24,364 bases of DNA, taken from DASWYB01 sp036405195. GTDB lineage: Bacteria; Patescibacteriota; UBA1384; 2-12-FULL-50-11; DASWYB01. Of this stretch, positions 1-7,636 are shown piece after piece. Both the position numbers and the translations under genes were made by a program. Every line of letters starts with the position of its first letter. The stretch's first letter is position 1. The notes beneath the pieces are model-generated. The model ran no database searches and was not told the origin of the DNA. It worked only from the letters and a program-made list of their open reading frames with translations. The stretch lies in NCBI GenBank assembly GCA_036405195.1, contig DASWYB010000065.1, positions 1 through 24,364 of the forward strand, given 5' to 3'.

Positions 1-29
1 GAACTCCTTACTTCTGAAAAGCTATGCAT

Positions 30-1442
30 CTAGCTTAGCTGTTTTTTGAGTTCAGATACAAGTGCTCCTGGGTCACCTTTGCCTTGGAGAGCCTGTCGAA
101 GTTGTCCAACGAAGAACCCAAGCAATTTCTCTTCTCCAGCACGATAGCGAGCAACTTCCGCTTCGTTTTCCTGAAGTACCTTAGCCACCACAGCGGCTAA
201 ATCATCAATCGCGTTAGATGCCGTCACCCGTTCCAGCGAATGTTTAAGACCGCCTGGCTGAGCATCGGCCAAGGCCTGCTTAAAGAGAGTCGCCGACACG
301 CTTCCTTGCCCGAGTAATTCAAGTGACTCACGAACCTCTTCCGGAGAAAATTGCGTTAACCGAGGCTCATTATTAAGCCATTGTACGGCTAAACGAATCG
401 CTTCCGGCTCTACCAATGCCAATCGGGTGAAAAACGCGAGTCGATCAGGGTCGCCAGTAATCGTATGAACATGTTTTGGATCAACCCCGTGGTTTAATAG
501 TTGCTCAAATGCCTGAGAACGAGCTGAGAATGGCGTTACCGTACCCTCTTCTTCTAACCAAGACAAATCAAGCGGGCGAAGGTCGGGATCCGGAAAGTAA
601 CGATAATCATCGGCTGTTTCTTTCGTTCGCATCACATAGGTCTCACCCTTGGCATCATTCCAGCCCCGTGTTTCCTGTCGGAGGGTACCACCTTCGTTTA
701 AAACTCGACTTTGACGATCTATTTCGTAGAGCACGGCACGCTCCATGGCGCGGAAGGAGTTAAGGTTTTTAATTTCAATCTTTACACCAGTTAAACGCTT
801 CTCGGGATCGTCTTGCCAAGCAGCCGGAATTACGGAAATATTGGCTTCGACTCGCATTTGTCCCTTTTCCATACTCGCTTCGGCAATCCCAAGCTCACGG
901 AGGCGGTGCTGATACTCTTCGGCAAATTGCTTGGCCTGCTGAGCCGAGGTGATAACGGGTTCGCTCACCAGTTCTAAAAGAGGAATACTCGAACGATTAT
1001 AATCAATCAAAGAATAATTTTTCCCCGCCGGGTGCATGAGCTTCCCCGTATCTTCTTCGAGATGAATGCGCGTTAAGGCAACCGTATGACGCTCCCCTGC
1101 GCGATCAAACCAGACCAATTCCCCCCCACTGCAAAGCGGCTGATCATACTGACTGATCTGATAGCTCTTTGGTAAATCAGGATAAAAATAGTTCTTACGA
1201 TCCCATTTGGTGACTGCAGGGATCGTACATCCGAGCGACCGTCCCAGCTGAACCGTTGCTTCTACCGCCCGTTTATTCAAGACTGGCAAAGCACCAGGTA
1301 ACCCTAAACAGACGGGGCAGACCGCAGTATTTGGCGGAGTCTCCAAATCACTCGAAGTATTAGAACACCGACAAAACAACTTCGTCCGAGTTGTTAGTTC
1401 AGCATGAATTTCCATTCCAATAACAGGGACGTACTGCGTCAT
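30..1442 (-). CDS. gatB: Aspartyl/glutamyl-tRNA amidotransferase subunit B
   Basis: GatB is the kinase/tRNA-binding subunit of the GatCAB amidotransferase, which converts misacylated Glu-tRNA(Gln) and/or Asp-tRNA(Asn) to the correct aminoacyl-tRNA using ammonia made by GatA. The 470-residue length is normal. The family start VIGMEIHAEL, the Cys-rich zinc-type segment near residues 24-45 (CRCS, then CPVCLGLPG), the WDRKNYFYPDLPK block and the FPDPDLRPL block are all visible; the C-terminal 120 residues have the helical GatB/YqeY-type tail. The ATG overlaps the stop of the upstream gene as ATGA, so it is translationally coupled and is the last gene seen of the operon gatC-gatA-cyclophilin-unknown-gatB. 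It ends with TAG. No clear terminator is visible in the 29 bases that remain. Confidence 0.97.
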   Translation of the reverse strand: MTQYVPVIGMEIHAELTTRTKLFCRCSNTSSDLETPPNTAVCPVCLGLPGALPVLNKRAVEATVQLGRSLGCTIPAVTKWDRKNYFYPDLPKSYQISQYDQPLCSGGELVWFDRAGERHTVALTRIHLEEDTGKLMHPAGKNYSLIDYNRSSIPLLELVSEPVITSAQQAKQFAEEYQHRLRELGIAEASMEKGQMRVEANISVIPAAWQDDPEKRLTGVKIEIKNLNSFRAMERAVLYEIDRQSRVLNEGGTLRQETRGWNDAKGETYVMRTKETADDYRYFPDPDLRPLDLSWLEEEGTVTPFSARSQAFEQLLNHGVDPKHVHTITGDPDRLAFFTRLALVEPEAIRLAVQWLNNEPRLTQFSPEEVRESLELLGQGSVSATLFKQALADAQPGGLKHSLERVTASNAIDDLAAVVAKVLQENEAEVARYRAGEEKLLGFFVGQLRQALQGKGDPGALVSELKKQLS

Positions 1443-1924
1443 CTGAGAGCTCCCAATTCACGCAAAACGGCTTCGTACTGCTTAATTGCCTCTTTTGCTT
1501 CAAAGCTCACGACTTCGCCCCCTACTTCATGAACCAAACGGTTACGTAACTTATGAGCCTGCCAGGCATAGTGGTAGACGGCAGGAGAAATGTCGTCTTT
1601 CGCTGACTTCAACCGATCTCCCATTGTTTCTCCCGCATATCCCTTTTGGCGTAAGACGTGATCAAGGAGCTTATCGGCCGATACAATGGCTGAACCAAAG
1701 TGAGTCGTACCACCTAACCCAATACTGGTTTGAATGTCACTCCACCGCGCGGCGACCTCTCGGGTATCGAGGGAACCAGCTGTTCGTTTTTTCGTACTAG
1801 AATCAGAACTCAATCCGCGAAAAGGCAAGGTAATGAGCCACCACATGCCACGAAGTAGCCCGAGAACGAGCTTTACTTCGATCGGGTCTTCCTGCTTCTT
1901 TTTTTTGTAAGAATTCGCCGCCAT
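1439..1924 (-). CDS. Unknown 161-residue protein with basic/hydrophobic N-terminus and HEPN-like helical domain
   Basis: Not a protein I can name. Residues 1-13 are lysine-rich, residues about 18-36 form one hydrophobic segment (VLGLLRGMWWLITLPF), suggesting membrane association, then a linker, then a helical domain from about 53 to the end. In that domain residues 127-132 read RNRLVH, which fits the R-x4-H motif of HEPN-type domains (known in RNases and RNA-binding partners); the rest of the helix pair is acidic and amphipathic. It sits one base after the cyclophilin stop and overlaps gatB by ATGA, with no Shine-Dalgarno of its own, so it is probably made by coupled translation. Its place inside the gatCAB operon suggests a link to translation or tRNA, but that is inference. 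It could equally be a small membrane-anchored helical scaffold. Confidence 0.8.
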   Translation of the reverse strand: MAANSYKKKKQEDPIEVKLVLGLLRGMWWLITLPFRGLSSDSSTKKRTAGSLDTREVAARWSDIQTSIGLGGTTHFGSAIVSADKLLDHVLRQKGYAGETMGDRLKSAKDDISPAVYHYAWQAHKLRNRLVHEVGGEVVSFEAKEAIKQYEAVLRELGALR

Positions 1925-1925
1925 G

Positions 1926-2519
1926 TTACTGCGCTACTTTAACCGTCGTCATCTTTACTTCTTCAAGAGGCTTGTCATTCCCATCCACGGCAACTTTTCC
2001 AATGGCATGGACAACATCCATACCAGAAGTAACATGGCCAAAAATCGTGTAGTTCTTTGGCAATGGTGTATCTTTTAACATAATGAAAAATTGGGAGCCG
2101 TTGGTATTTGGGCCCCGATTTGCCATGGCAACAACCCCTTCTTTGTAACCAGTTTTATAGCTGTCTGCATTTGGATTGAGCTCATCTTCGAACGTATCTC
2201 CGTAAATAGATTCCCCACCTGTACCGGTCCCGTTTGGGTCACCACCCTGAATCATAAACCCATCTATAACGCGGTGAAAAATCACCCCATCGTAATAGCC
2301 TTTTTGAGCTAATTCCTTAAAGTTCTTGGTCGTCTTTGGCGCATCCGACTCGTAAAGTTCAATTGTAATATCGCCTTTCGTGGTAGAAATAGTAACCATG
2401 GATGACTCCTTTTTTGTTGGTGTTTCTGTTTTGGTTCCGATTGCCTGGGCTCCATAAATAAACCCAACAACAAGGATAACGAGAGCAATAAATTGTGACA
2501 CAGGTGGAAATTTACGCAT
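1926..2519 (-). CDS. Cyclophilin-type peptidyl-prolyl cis-trans isomerase, membrane-anchored or exported
   Basis: Cyclophilins catalyse cis-trans isomerisation of proline peptide bonds. Residues 41-197 form a complete bacterial cyclophilin domain: TTKGDITIELY, the catalytic-arginine stretch FHRVIDGFMIQGGDP, then GTGTGG, MANRGPNTNGSQFFI and FGHVTSGMDVV. Residues 10-27 are hydrophobic and followed by a polar linker, so the full form is a signal-anchored protein. The ATG at 2519 has AGAGGTG five bases upstream and overlaps the gatA stop. Oddly, the codons for residues 36-40 spell AAAAAGGAGTCATCC directly before Met41, an excellent Shine-Dalgarno six bases from an ATG (2399) exactly at the cyclophilin domain start, so a second cytosolic product is possible. 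Third gene of the gat operon. Confidence 0.95.
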   Translation of the reverse strand: MRKFPPVSQFIALVILVVGFIYGAQAIGTKTETPTKKESSMVTISTTKGDITIELYESDAPKTTKNFKELAQKGYYDGVIFHRVIDGFMIQGGDPNGTGTGGESIYGDTFEDELNPNADSYKTGYKEGVVAMANRGPNTNGSQFFIMLKDTPLPKNYTIFGHVTSGMDVVHAIGKVAVDGNDKPLEEVKMTTVKVAQ

Positions 2520-3903
2520 GAGGCACCTCTATTTTTTTCCCAAGGTCGCAGAGCCAAGGCTCACTCCACTGAGGACCTATAATCTGTAAACCAATAGGTA
2601 ATAATGCGTTGCCTTCTTGTACCCAAGCCGCCGGAACAGATAATGCAGGCAGCCCCGCTAAGTTCACTGGCAAGGTATAAATATCTGAAAGGTACATCGC
2701 AAGCGGATCATTTGTTTTTTCACCGAGTTTAAACGGTAATTCAGGGGTAACCGGACTGAGGAGAACATCAACTTCTTGAAACACTCCTGACAACTGTTCA
2801 GTTAACGCCGCTCGTGCAGTTTGAGCCCGCTTATAGTAGGCGTCAGAATACCCAGCCGAAAGAACAAATGTCCCAAGCATAATACGGCGCTTTACTTCAT
2901 CGCCAAAGCCTTGGGTACGAGAGTCGGCCACACCCTCTCCGTGCACGCCATATCGGATTCCGTCGTAACGGGCAAGATTTGAACTCACTTCGGCTGGTAC
3001 AATTAAATAATAAATCGCCACCGACTGATCTAGTAACGGAATATCAAGGTCACGAACAATCGTATGACCTTCGTCTTCTAACTTGGAAAGAGTAGCGTCA
3101 AGCGTGTCACGGATACGGACATCCAGGCCATCACTATAAAACTGCTTCGGCACACCTATACGATAGGATGTCTTAGCCGGAAGCGTTTCTGGTACCGAGG
3201 AGGTACTATCCGCCCGGTCAAATCCTTTGATCGCTTCATATGCGACCTCCACATCGGCCACTGTTGCGCCGATTGGACCAATTTGGTCGAGAGAGGATGC
3301 CATCGCTAACAAACCATACCGGCTCACCGCTCCATACGTTGGTTTTAGGCCCACGACGCCGCAAAAAGCAGCTGGTTGACGGATAGAGCCCCCAGTATCA
3401 CTTCCGTAACTGACAGGGACCATTCTTGCTGCGACAGCCGCAGCCGCACCACTGGAGGATCCTCCCGGTACGCGTGACAGATCGTGAGGGTTTTTTGTGG
3501 CTCCAAAAGCGCTCGACTCTCCCGTCGACCCCATGGCAAATTCGTCCATATTAACATGGCCAATAATAATTGCCCCGCCAGCTTTTAGTTTTGCAACCAC
3601 AGTGGCGTCGTAAGGCGCAACATACTCTTTGAGCATGGCACTCCCTGCACTCGTGCCGTGATCCTGGTACGAAATATTATCTTTAATTGCCACCGGAACG
3701 CCATCAAGAGGCCCAAGCACGCTTCCTTCTGCCCGACGAGCATCACTGGCGGCAGCGGCTACAAGCGCTTCGTCTTTATAAACCCGAACAAAGGCGTTAA
3801 TATCGGTATCCTTGGCTTCGATTACCTCAAAACAAGCTGATACAACTTGGACGCTCGTCATTTGGCCGGAAGCAAGGGCTTGTTGTATTAATTCGAGTGT
3901 CAT
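2512..3903 (-). CDS. gatA: Aspartyl/glutamyl-tRNA amidotransferase subunit A
   Basis: GatA is the amidase subunit that hydrolyses glutamine and passes ammonia through the complex to GatB. It belongs to the amidase-signature family. The Ser-cisSer-Lys triad is visible as Lys74 (VAIKDNI), cis-Ser149 (in PGGSSSGAAAAVAA) and nucleophile Ser173 (GSDTGGSIRQPA), with the spacing expected for GatA. The 463-residue length is slightly short of the usual 475-490 but both ends look complete. The ATG overlaps the gatC stop as ATGA (3900-3903), so translation is coupled. It overlaps the following cyclophilin gene by 8 bases. Confidence 0.97.
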   Translation of the reverse strand: MTLELIQQALASGQMTSVQVVSACFEVIEAKDTDINAFVRVYKDEALVAAAASDARRAEGSVLGPLDGVPVAIKDNISYQDHGTSAGSAMLKEYVAPYDATVVAKLKAGGAIIIGHVNMDEFAMGSTGESSAFGATKNPHDLSRVPGGSSSGAAAAVAARMVPVSYGSDTGGSIRQPAAFCGVVGLKPTYGAVSRYGLLAMASSLDQIGPIGATVADVEVAYEAIKGFDRADSTSSVPETLPAKTSYRIGVPKQFYSDGLDVRIRDTLDATLSKLEDEGHTIVRDLDIPLLDQSVAIYYLIVPAEVSSNLARYDGIRYGVHGEGVADSRTQGFGDEVKRRIMLGTFVLSAGYSDAYYKRAQTARAALTEQLSGVFQEVDVLLSPVTPELPFKLGEKTNDPLAMYLSDIYTLPVNLAGLPALSVPAAWVQEGNALLPIGLQIIGPQWSEPWLCDLGKKIEVPHA

Positions 3904-4181
3904 GATTCGGACCGATCTAAAATAGCAGGTACTTTGACGTACCCATTCTCAAGAGCTAAGGCATTACGTAAAAGTGAAGCTCCTTCGGTTTCCTCTTCTC
4001 TTACTTCGTCCTCATCTAAACGCAATGTATGTGGCTCTGTATGGCCAGAGACAACGGGTAAGTGAGACGCGTAGGAGAGAATCGCGGAGAGCTGATCGGC
4101 AAACCGAGCCACCTCTTCATCAGTGAGCTCAAGCCGACTGAGCGTAGCCATATGACGAACCATATCTAAAGTAACTTGCAT
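3900..4181 (-). CDS. gatC: Aspartyl/glutamyl-tRNA amidotransferase subunit C
   Basis: GatC is the small clasp that stabilises GatA-GatB. The 93 residues show the family pattern: HMATLSRLELTDEE at residues 10-23, a helix with FADQLSAILSYASHL, then the acidic TEPHTLRLDEDEVREEE linker that wraps GatA. It heads the gat operon. There is no Shine-Dalgarno; instead a -35/-10 pair ends six bases before the ATG, so the mRNA is probably leaderless. It ends with TGA overlapping the gatA ATG, direct evidence that TGA is read as stop in this genome. Confidence 0.95.
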   Translation of the reverse strand: MQVTLDMVRHMATLSRLELTDEEVARFADQLSAILSYASHLPVVSGHTEPHTLRLDEDEVREEETEGASLLRNALALENGYVKVPAILDRSES

Positions 4182-4187
4182 GGTGTT

Positions 4188-4216
4188 ATGGTAACGGATT
4201 ACCCTGAAAATGGCAA
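4188..4216 (-). promoter_or_regulatory. Promoter of the gat operon (leaderless)
   Basis: On the minus strand TTGCCA (4211-4216) is followed after 17 bases by TACCAT (4188-4193). Only six bases separate the -10 box from the gatC ATG, which puts transcription start at or within a base of the ATG. There is no Shine-Dalgarno, consistent with leaderless initiation. Confidence 0.6.
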
Positions 4217-4238
4217 GTTTAAAAGTGGCCGGAGACTC

Positions 4239-5015
4239 CTACGTCTGCGACCCCATGAGCTGTTGCGAATAAGCCGTACTACCTGCCCAGGCGAGTTCAA
4301 ACAAGGATTTCATATTTTGAGCAAAGTCGGCACTTTGCAGTAACATTCCATAGGGATGAGTCTCAAACGCATACCACTTAACACCCCAACCAGGATAAAT
4401 TACGAGAAGCCCCTCAAATGACAATATATCATCCGAAACAATCAGCCCATTGGCGGGTAAAAGCTGCCGCGTGGCCTCACTCACTTCCCCACTCGGCGAG
4501 GAACAGAGATAACGGAGAGAGGGAGTCCCCGAAAAAAGTGACGATAAAACAGAGGGACGACGAGAAAGCTCAAGAATATTAACGGGGATAATTAAGAGAA
4601 GTTCGTCAGTGAACACTCCAGCTTCTGGCGAAGTAGCATTAAGCGCGGCAATCCCCTCTCCTCCTTGATAAAACCGAACCGTTGGTTTCCCAGATTTGGC
4701 ATTATACACCGCCATCAGCTGAGAAATTGCTCCATCAAGGTACTGCTTCTTTGATTCAATTTCGCGTTTTTGTTCTTCCAGATAATGCGTTAACTCGTGA
4801 GGATCAGACGCGGTAAAGACGGTTTTCTTTCCCTCTTCAGATGTTGTTACAAGACCTTGGTTCATGAGTTTTTCCAAGGTCACATATGTCGTAGCCCGGT
4901 TCACATCGGCCTTAAGGGCAATATTCTGAGCCGTATCTGTCCCTAACTCAAGTGTAGCCAAGTACACCTTGGCTTCTTTTTCGGACAAACCTAATTTTAC
5001 GAGCATCTCGAACAT
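4239..5015 (-). CDS. TrmB-family transcriptional regulator
   Basis: Residues 1-75 form a winged helix of the TrmB type (LGLSEKEAKVYLATLELG, then the recognition region NRATTYVTLEKLMNQGLV). A predicted coiled coil follows (about 80-110: HYLEEQKREIESKKQYLDGAISQL), then a C-terminal effector-type domain starting PTVRFYQGGEGIAAL, the phospholipase-D-like fold seen in archaeal and CPR TrmB homologues. No ligand can be assigned. The ATG has AGAGGAG seven bases upstream and lies 21 bases after the htpX stop, so it is probably the third gene of the lemA-htpX operon and may regulate it or envelope stress; that is inference. No terminator is apparent before the gatC promoter. Confidence 0.88.
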   Translation of the reverse strand: MFEMLVKLGLSEKEAKVYLATLELGTDTAQNIALKADVNRATTYVTLEKLMNQGLVTTSEEGKKTVFTASDPHELTHYLEEQKREIESKKQYLDGAISQLMAVYNAKSGKPTVRFYQGGEGIAALNATSPEAGVFTDELLLIIPVNILELSRRPSVLSSLFSGTPSLRYLCSSPSGEVSEATRQLLPANGLIVSDDILSFEGLLVIYPGWGVKWYAFETHPYGMLLQSADFAQNMKSLFELAWAGSTAYSQQLMGSQT

Positions 5016-5036
5016 GGCGCTCCTCTAGTGATTCCC

Positions 5037-5927
5037 TTATAACATAGACCGCAAGGCTTTAATACGTTCTTCTACAGGAGGATGCGTGGAAAAGAGGGCG
5101 TTTATCTTTCCTGAGTAGTCTTTAAGTGGGTTTTCAAAGTAGAGGTGAGCGGTGGCTTTATTGGCCACTTCGAGGGGTTCTTTATCCGCGGCAATCTTTT
5201 CTAAGGCACTGGCAAGTCCTTCGGGATAACGGGTTAAGAGTGCTCCGCTCGCATCCGCTAAAAATTCCCGCTTGCGAGAAATGGCTAACTGAATCAAGGT
5301 TGCTGCAAGAGGTGCCAGAATTGCCAGCACAATACCAATAAGCATGAGATACCCGCTACCATTTCCTTGATTATCATCATCTCTGCGACGATGTCCTCCC
5401 CACCAAAGCGAACGCATGAACCAGTCTGAAGCCAAAGCAATAATGCCAACCAAAATAACGACAACTGTGGTGAGACGGATATCGTAATTCGTAATATGAC
5501 TCATTTCGTGCGCTAAAACCCCTTCAAGTTCAGTACGGTCGAGTTTATCGAGTAGACCTCGGGTAACGGCTATAGAGGCATGCTGGGGATCACGGCCCGT
5601 TGCAAAGGCGTTGGGAGCCGTATCGTCTATGATATAAAGCTCTGGCATAGGGACACCCGCGGTAATAGCCAGATTCTCTACAATTCTTTGCACTTCCCTC
5701 CTCTCGTTTCCCTCGAGTTTTTGGGCACCCGAAACTGCGAGCGCAACTTTGTCCGAGTAATAGTAACTTACCCATGCCTGAACAATACTGACTGCGGCAG
5801 CAACCCATAAAATAAGCGGGTTGTCATAGACATATGAGAGAACCCATCCTAAGCCTGTAATGAACACCAAAAACAGGGCAATGAGAGCCACTGTTTTTGT
5901 TTTATTCGCTTCAATTTGTTTGTACAT
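5037..5927 (-). CDS. htpX: HtpX-type membrane zinc metalloprotease (M48)
   Basis: HtpX cleaves damaged membrane proteins. The frame is open to a GTG at 5987, but I choose the ATG at 5927 because the family begins MYKQIxANKxKT and AAGGG lies upstream at a usable distance. From that start (296 residues): two membrane helices at about 12-31 and 38-57, the zinc motif HEMSH at 140-144 (third ligand Glu221 in REFLADASGALLTRYP), helices at about 153-170 and 192-216, and the C-terminal STHPPVEERIKAL signature. It follows lemA with a gap of 81 bases; the LemA-HtpX pairing is common in bacteria. Confidence 0.95.
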   Translation of the reverse strand: MYKQIEANKTKTVALIALFLVFITGLGWVLSYVYDNPLILWVAAAVSIVQAWVSYYYSDKVALAVSGAQKLEGNERREVQRIVENLAITAGVPMPELYIIDDTAPNAFATGRDPQHASIAVTRGLLDKLDRTELEGVLAHEMSHITNYDIRLTTVVVILVGIIALASDWFMRSLWWGGHRRRDDDNQGNGSGYLMLIGIVLAILAPLAATLIQLAISRKREFLADASGALLTRYPEGLASALEKIAADKEPLEVANKATAHLYFENPLKDYSGKINALFSTHPPVEERIKALRSML

Positions 5928-6008
5928 ACGAGAATTGCCCTTACTTTTAACTGGGTAATGTGCCCTCATACTAGTGTACGAAGACACATTCAGTCAATGA
6001 GTAGTGTT

Positions 6009-6593
6009 CTAACTCTCGTCTTGCGCTGATTTCTTTGAAGAAGCATCATCTTCAAAGCTTACTTTCGGAGTTTCACGCTCCCCTTCAACCGCTTCAAAAA
6101 GATCCTTTTTTGCTATGTGAAACATGCCACCAATTATATTTGTGGGGAATGTATCAAGAGCGATATTGAGATCCCGTACATTGGAGTTATAGAATCGGCG
6201 AGCTGCTTCCACCTTATTTTCCGTATCAGAAAGCTCACGTTGTAACTCTTTAAAGTTATCGCTGGCTTTGAGCTCAGGATAACTTTCACTTACCGCAAAC
6301 AAAGTTTTAAGCGTTTCGGTCATCATTGTGTCGGCGGTTGCCCGAGCAGCGGGCGTTTTCGCATGTATTGCTTGCGAACGAGCTTCCGCAACTTGCGTAA
6401 AGAGCTCTTTCTCATGCTTGGCGTATGCTTTTACTGTTTCAACTAGGTTAGGAATCAGATCGTAACGACGTTTAAGCTGAACATCAATATCGCTCCACGC
6501 CTCTTCGGCACGAACCCGATGCTTGACTAACGAGTTATAGGCACCGATTGCCCATAAAGCCAGAATAACGAGAACTATAATAACGTAAATCAT
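6009..6593 (-). CDS. lemA: LemA family protein
   Basis: LemA proteins are single-pass membrane proteins with a cytoplasmic or periplasmic four-helix domain, of unclear biochemical function, often next to HtpX or TPM-domain proteins. The 194 residues begin with one membrane helix (IYVIIVLVILALWAIGAY), then the diagnostic YNSLVKHRVRAEEAWSDIDVQLKRRYDLIPNLV, the YPELKASDNFKELQ block and ENKVEAARRFYNSNVRDLN. The C-terminus is acidic and serine-rich. AAAGGA lies six bases before the ATG. First gene of a likely lemA-htpX-trmB operon with its own promoter. Confidence 0.95.
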   Translation of the reverse strand: MIYVIIVLVILALWAIGAYNSLVKHRVRAEEAWSDIDVQLKRRYDLIPNLVETVKAYAKHEKELFTQVAEARSQAIHAKTPAARATADTMMTETLKTLFAVSESYPELKASDNFKELQRELSDTENKVEAARRFYNSNVRDLNIALDTFPTNIIGGMFHIAKKDLFEAVEGERETPKVSFEDDASSKKSAQDES

Positions 6594-6613
6594 AAGTATT
6601 CCTTTTGTAGCTC

Positions 6614-6643
6614 ACTATGCGCCTACAGGGTTTTCCCTGTCAA
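6614..6643 (-). promoter_or_regulatory. Promoter of lemA operon with palindrome over the -35 box
   Basis: Minus-strand TTGACA (6638-6643) is followed after 18 bases by CATAGT (6614-6619), about 20 bases before the lemA ATG. A perfect inverted repeat ACAGGG-TTTT-CCCTGT (6625-6640) overlaps the -35 box and spacer, where an operator would sit. The -35 box lies directly behind the stop of the upstream proline-rich gene. Confidence 0.6.
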
Positions 6644-6647
6644 TATA

Positions 6648-7490
6648 TTATAGACCAGTTGAGCTATCGGCTTCTGGGCTTGTCGAAGCAGCCGGTGACG
6701 TTACAAGACCTTGATCATTGTCGGTAGTCGTTTCACTGGTAGCGGTTGAATCTGTGCAGTTAAACCGGGATGACAATCCAGGAATAGTCGGCCCTATACA
6801 GAGTGAGGCGGCAATAACGACACCACCAATAATAAAGGCGAGAATAGCCAGTACTAAGATGACAATTGCCGCTTTACCGTGGTGTTCTTTCGGTGGCGTG
6901 GCTGCTCCAGGAGCAGAAAGCGGGGTTGTCATAAGTGGTGTTGGGATAGTTCCCGGTGACGGAGGTAAGACTGAAGGAGCGGGAGCTGTTGGTGCTTGAG
7001 CTTGAGGACCAGCCATTGGACTTGGCGGAGTCATAGGTGGTGGACTAACCGGGCTCGACCCCACCGTAATCGGAATCGACTTTGTTTCAGTAGGAGAGGC
7101 AGGTTGTGACATCGGAGCGGGAGTCATCGGGGGCATACCCATCTCTTTTGCATCAGGAGACACCGGTGGCTTGATTGCCCCTGGCGGAGGAACAACAAGC
7201 GGCGTCACTGCGGGAGCAGCTGGCATGGTCGGGACGACTGGCTTGCCAGGCTCTGGCGCGGAAGGATGAGTAGGCGCAGACGGCACGGGGGTTGGCGTTA
7301 TGGGTGGAGTAACCGAAGGACTCGCAGGCGGCGCAACAGGAACTGTTACATCAGACTTTGGTTCGTCTTTCGGAAGTGGCGGAGGCACAGGCATTGGAAC
7401 AGAACCCACTTCCCCATCTCGAGACGGCGGCGGTGTAAGAGGGGGTAACGGTGGGGGTGTTCCTGAGTTTGGTGTTGTTGGTAAATCCAT
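6648..7490 (-). CDS. Proline-rich low-complexity protein with one C-terminal membrane helix
   Basis: No family recognised. Residues 1-200 are dominated by Pro, Thr, Ser, Ala and Val with many PPP, TPPP and PxxP runs. Residues 207-230 form one strong membrane helix (AAIVILVLAILAFIIGGVVI), and the last 50 residues are Ser/Thr-rich with two cysteines at about 231 and 245. There is no N-terminal signal, so the Pro-rich part is probably cytoplasmic with the short tail outside; this kind of layout is common in CPR and actinobacterial membrane proteins. A strong AAAGGAGG precedes the ATG by seven bases. A reading frame on the opposite strand is a composition artefact. Sequence repeats of the PPxxPPP type make it prone to length change. 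Confidence 0.85.
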   Translation of the reverse strand: MDLPTTPNSGTPPPLPPLTPPPSRDGEVGSVPMPVPPPLPKDEPKSDVTVPVAPPASPSVTPPITPTPVPSAPTHPSAPEPGKPVVPTMPAAPAVTPLVVPPPGAIKPPVSPDAKEMGMPPMTPAPMSQPASPTETKSIPITVGSSPVSPPPMTPPSPMAGPQAQAPTAPAPSVLPPSPGTIPTPLMTTPLSAPGAATPPKEHHGKAAIVILVLAILAFIIGGVVIAASLCIGPTIPGLSSRFNCTDSTATSETTTDNDQGLVTSPAASTSPEADSSTGL

Positions 7491-7636
7491 GCAAAGCCTC
7501 CTTTACGCGAGTGGGATTAACTCACTCGAGAACTTCGATTACAGCAAGAAGTCTCACTTCAAAAACTGAATCGAAATAGTCATGTACTCATCCAGCTTAG
7601 CGCACTCAAGAGCGCCAAGCAAGCGACAGTCCCTGT

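Noticed and set aside
5928..5987. GTG start extending HtpX by 20 residues
   Set aside because: The extension is hydrophilic and non-family, with no ribosome site; the ATG at 5927 matches the family start.
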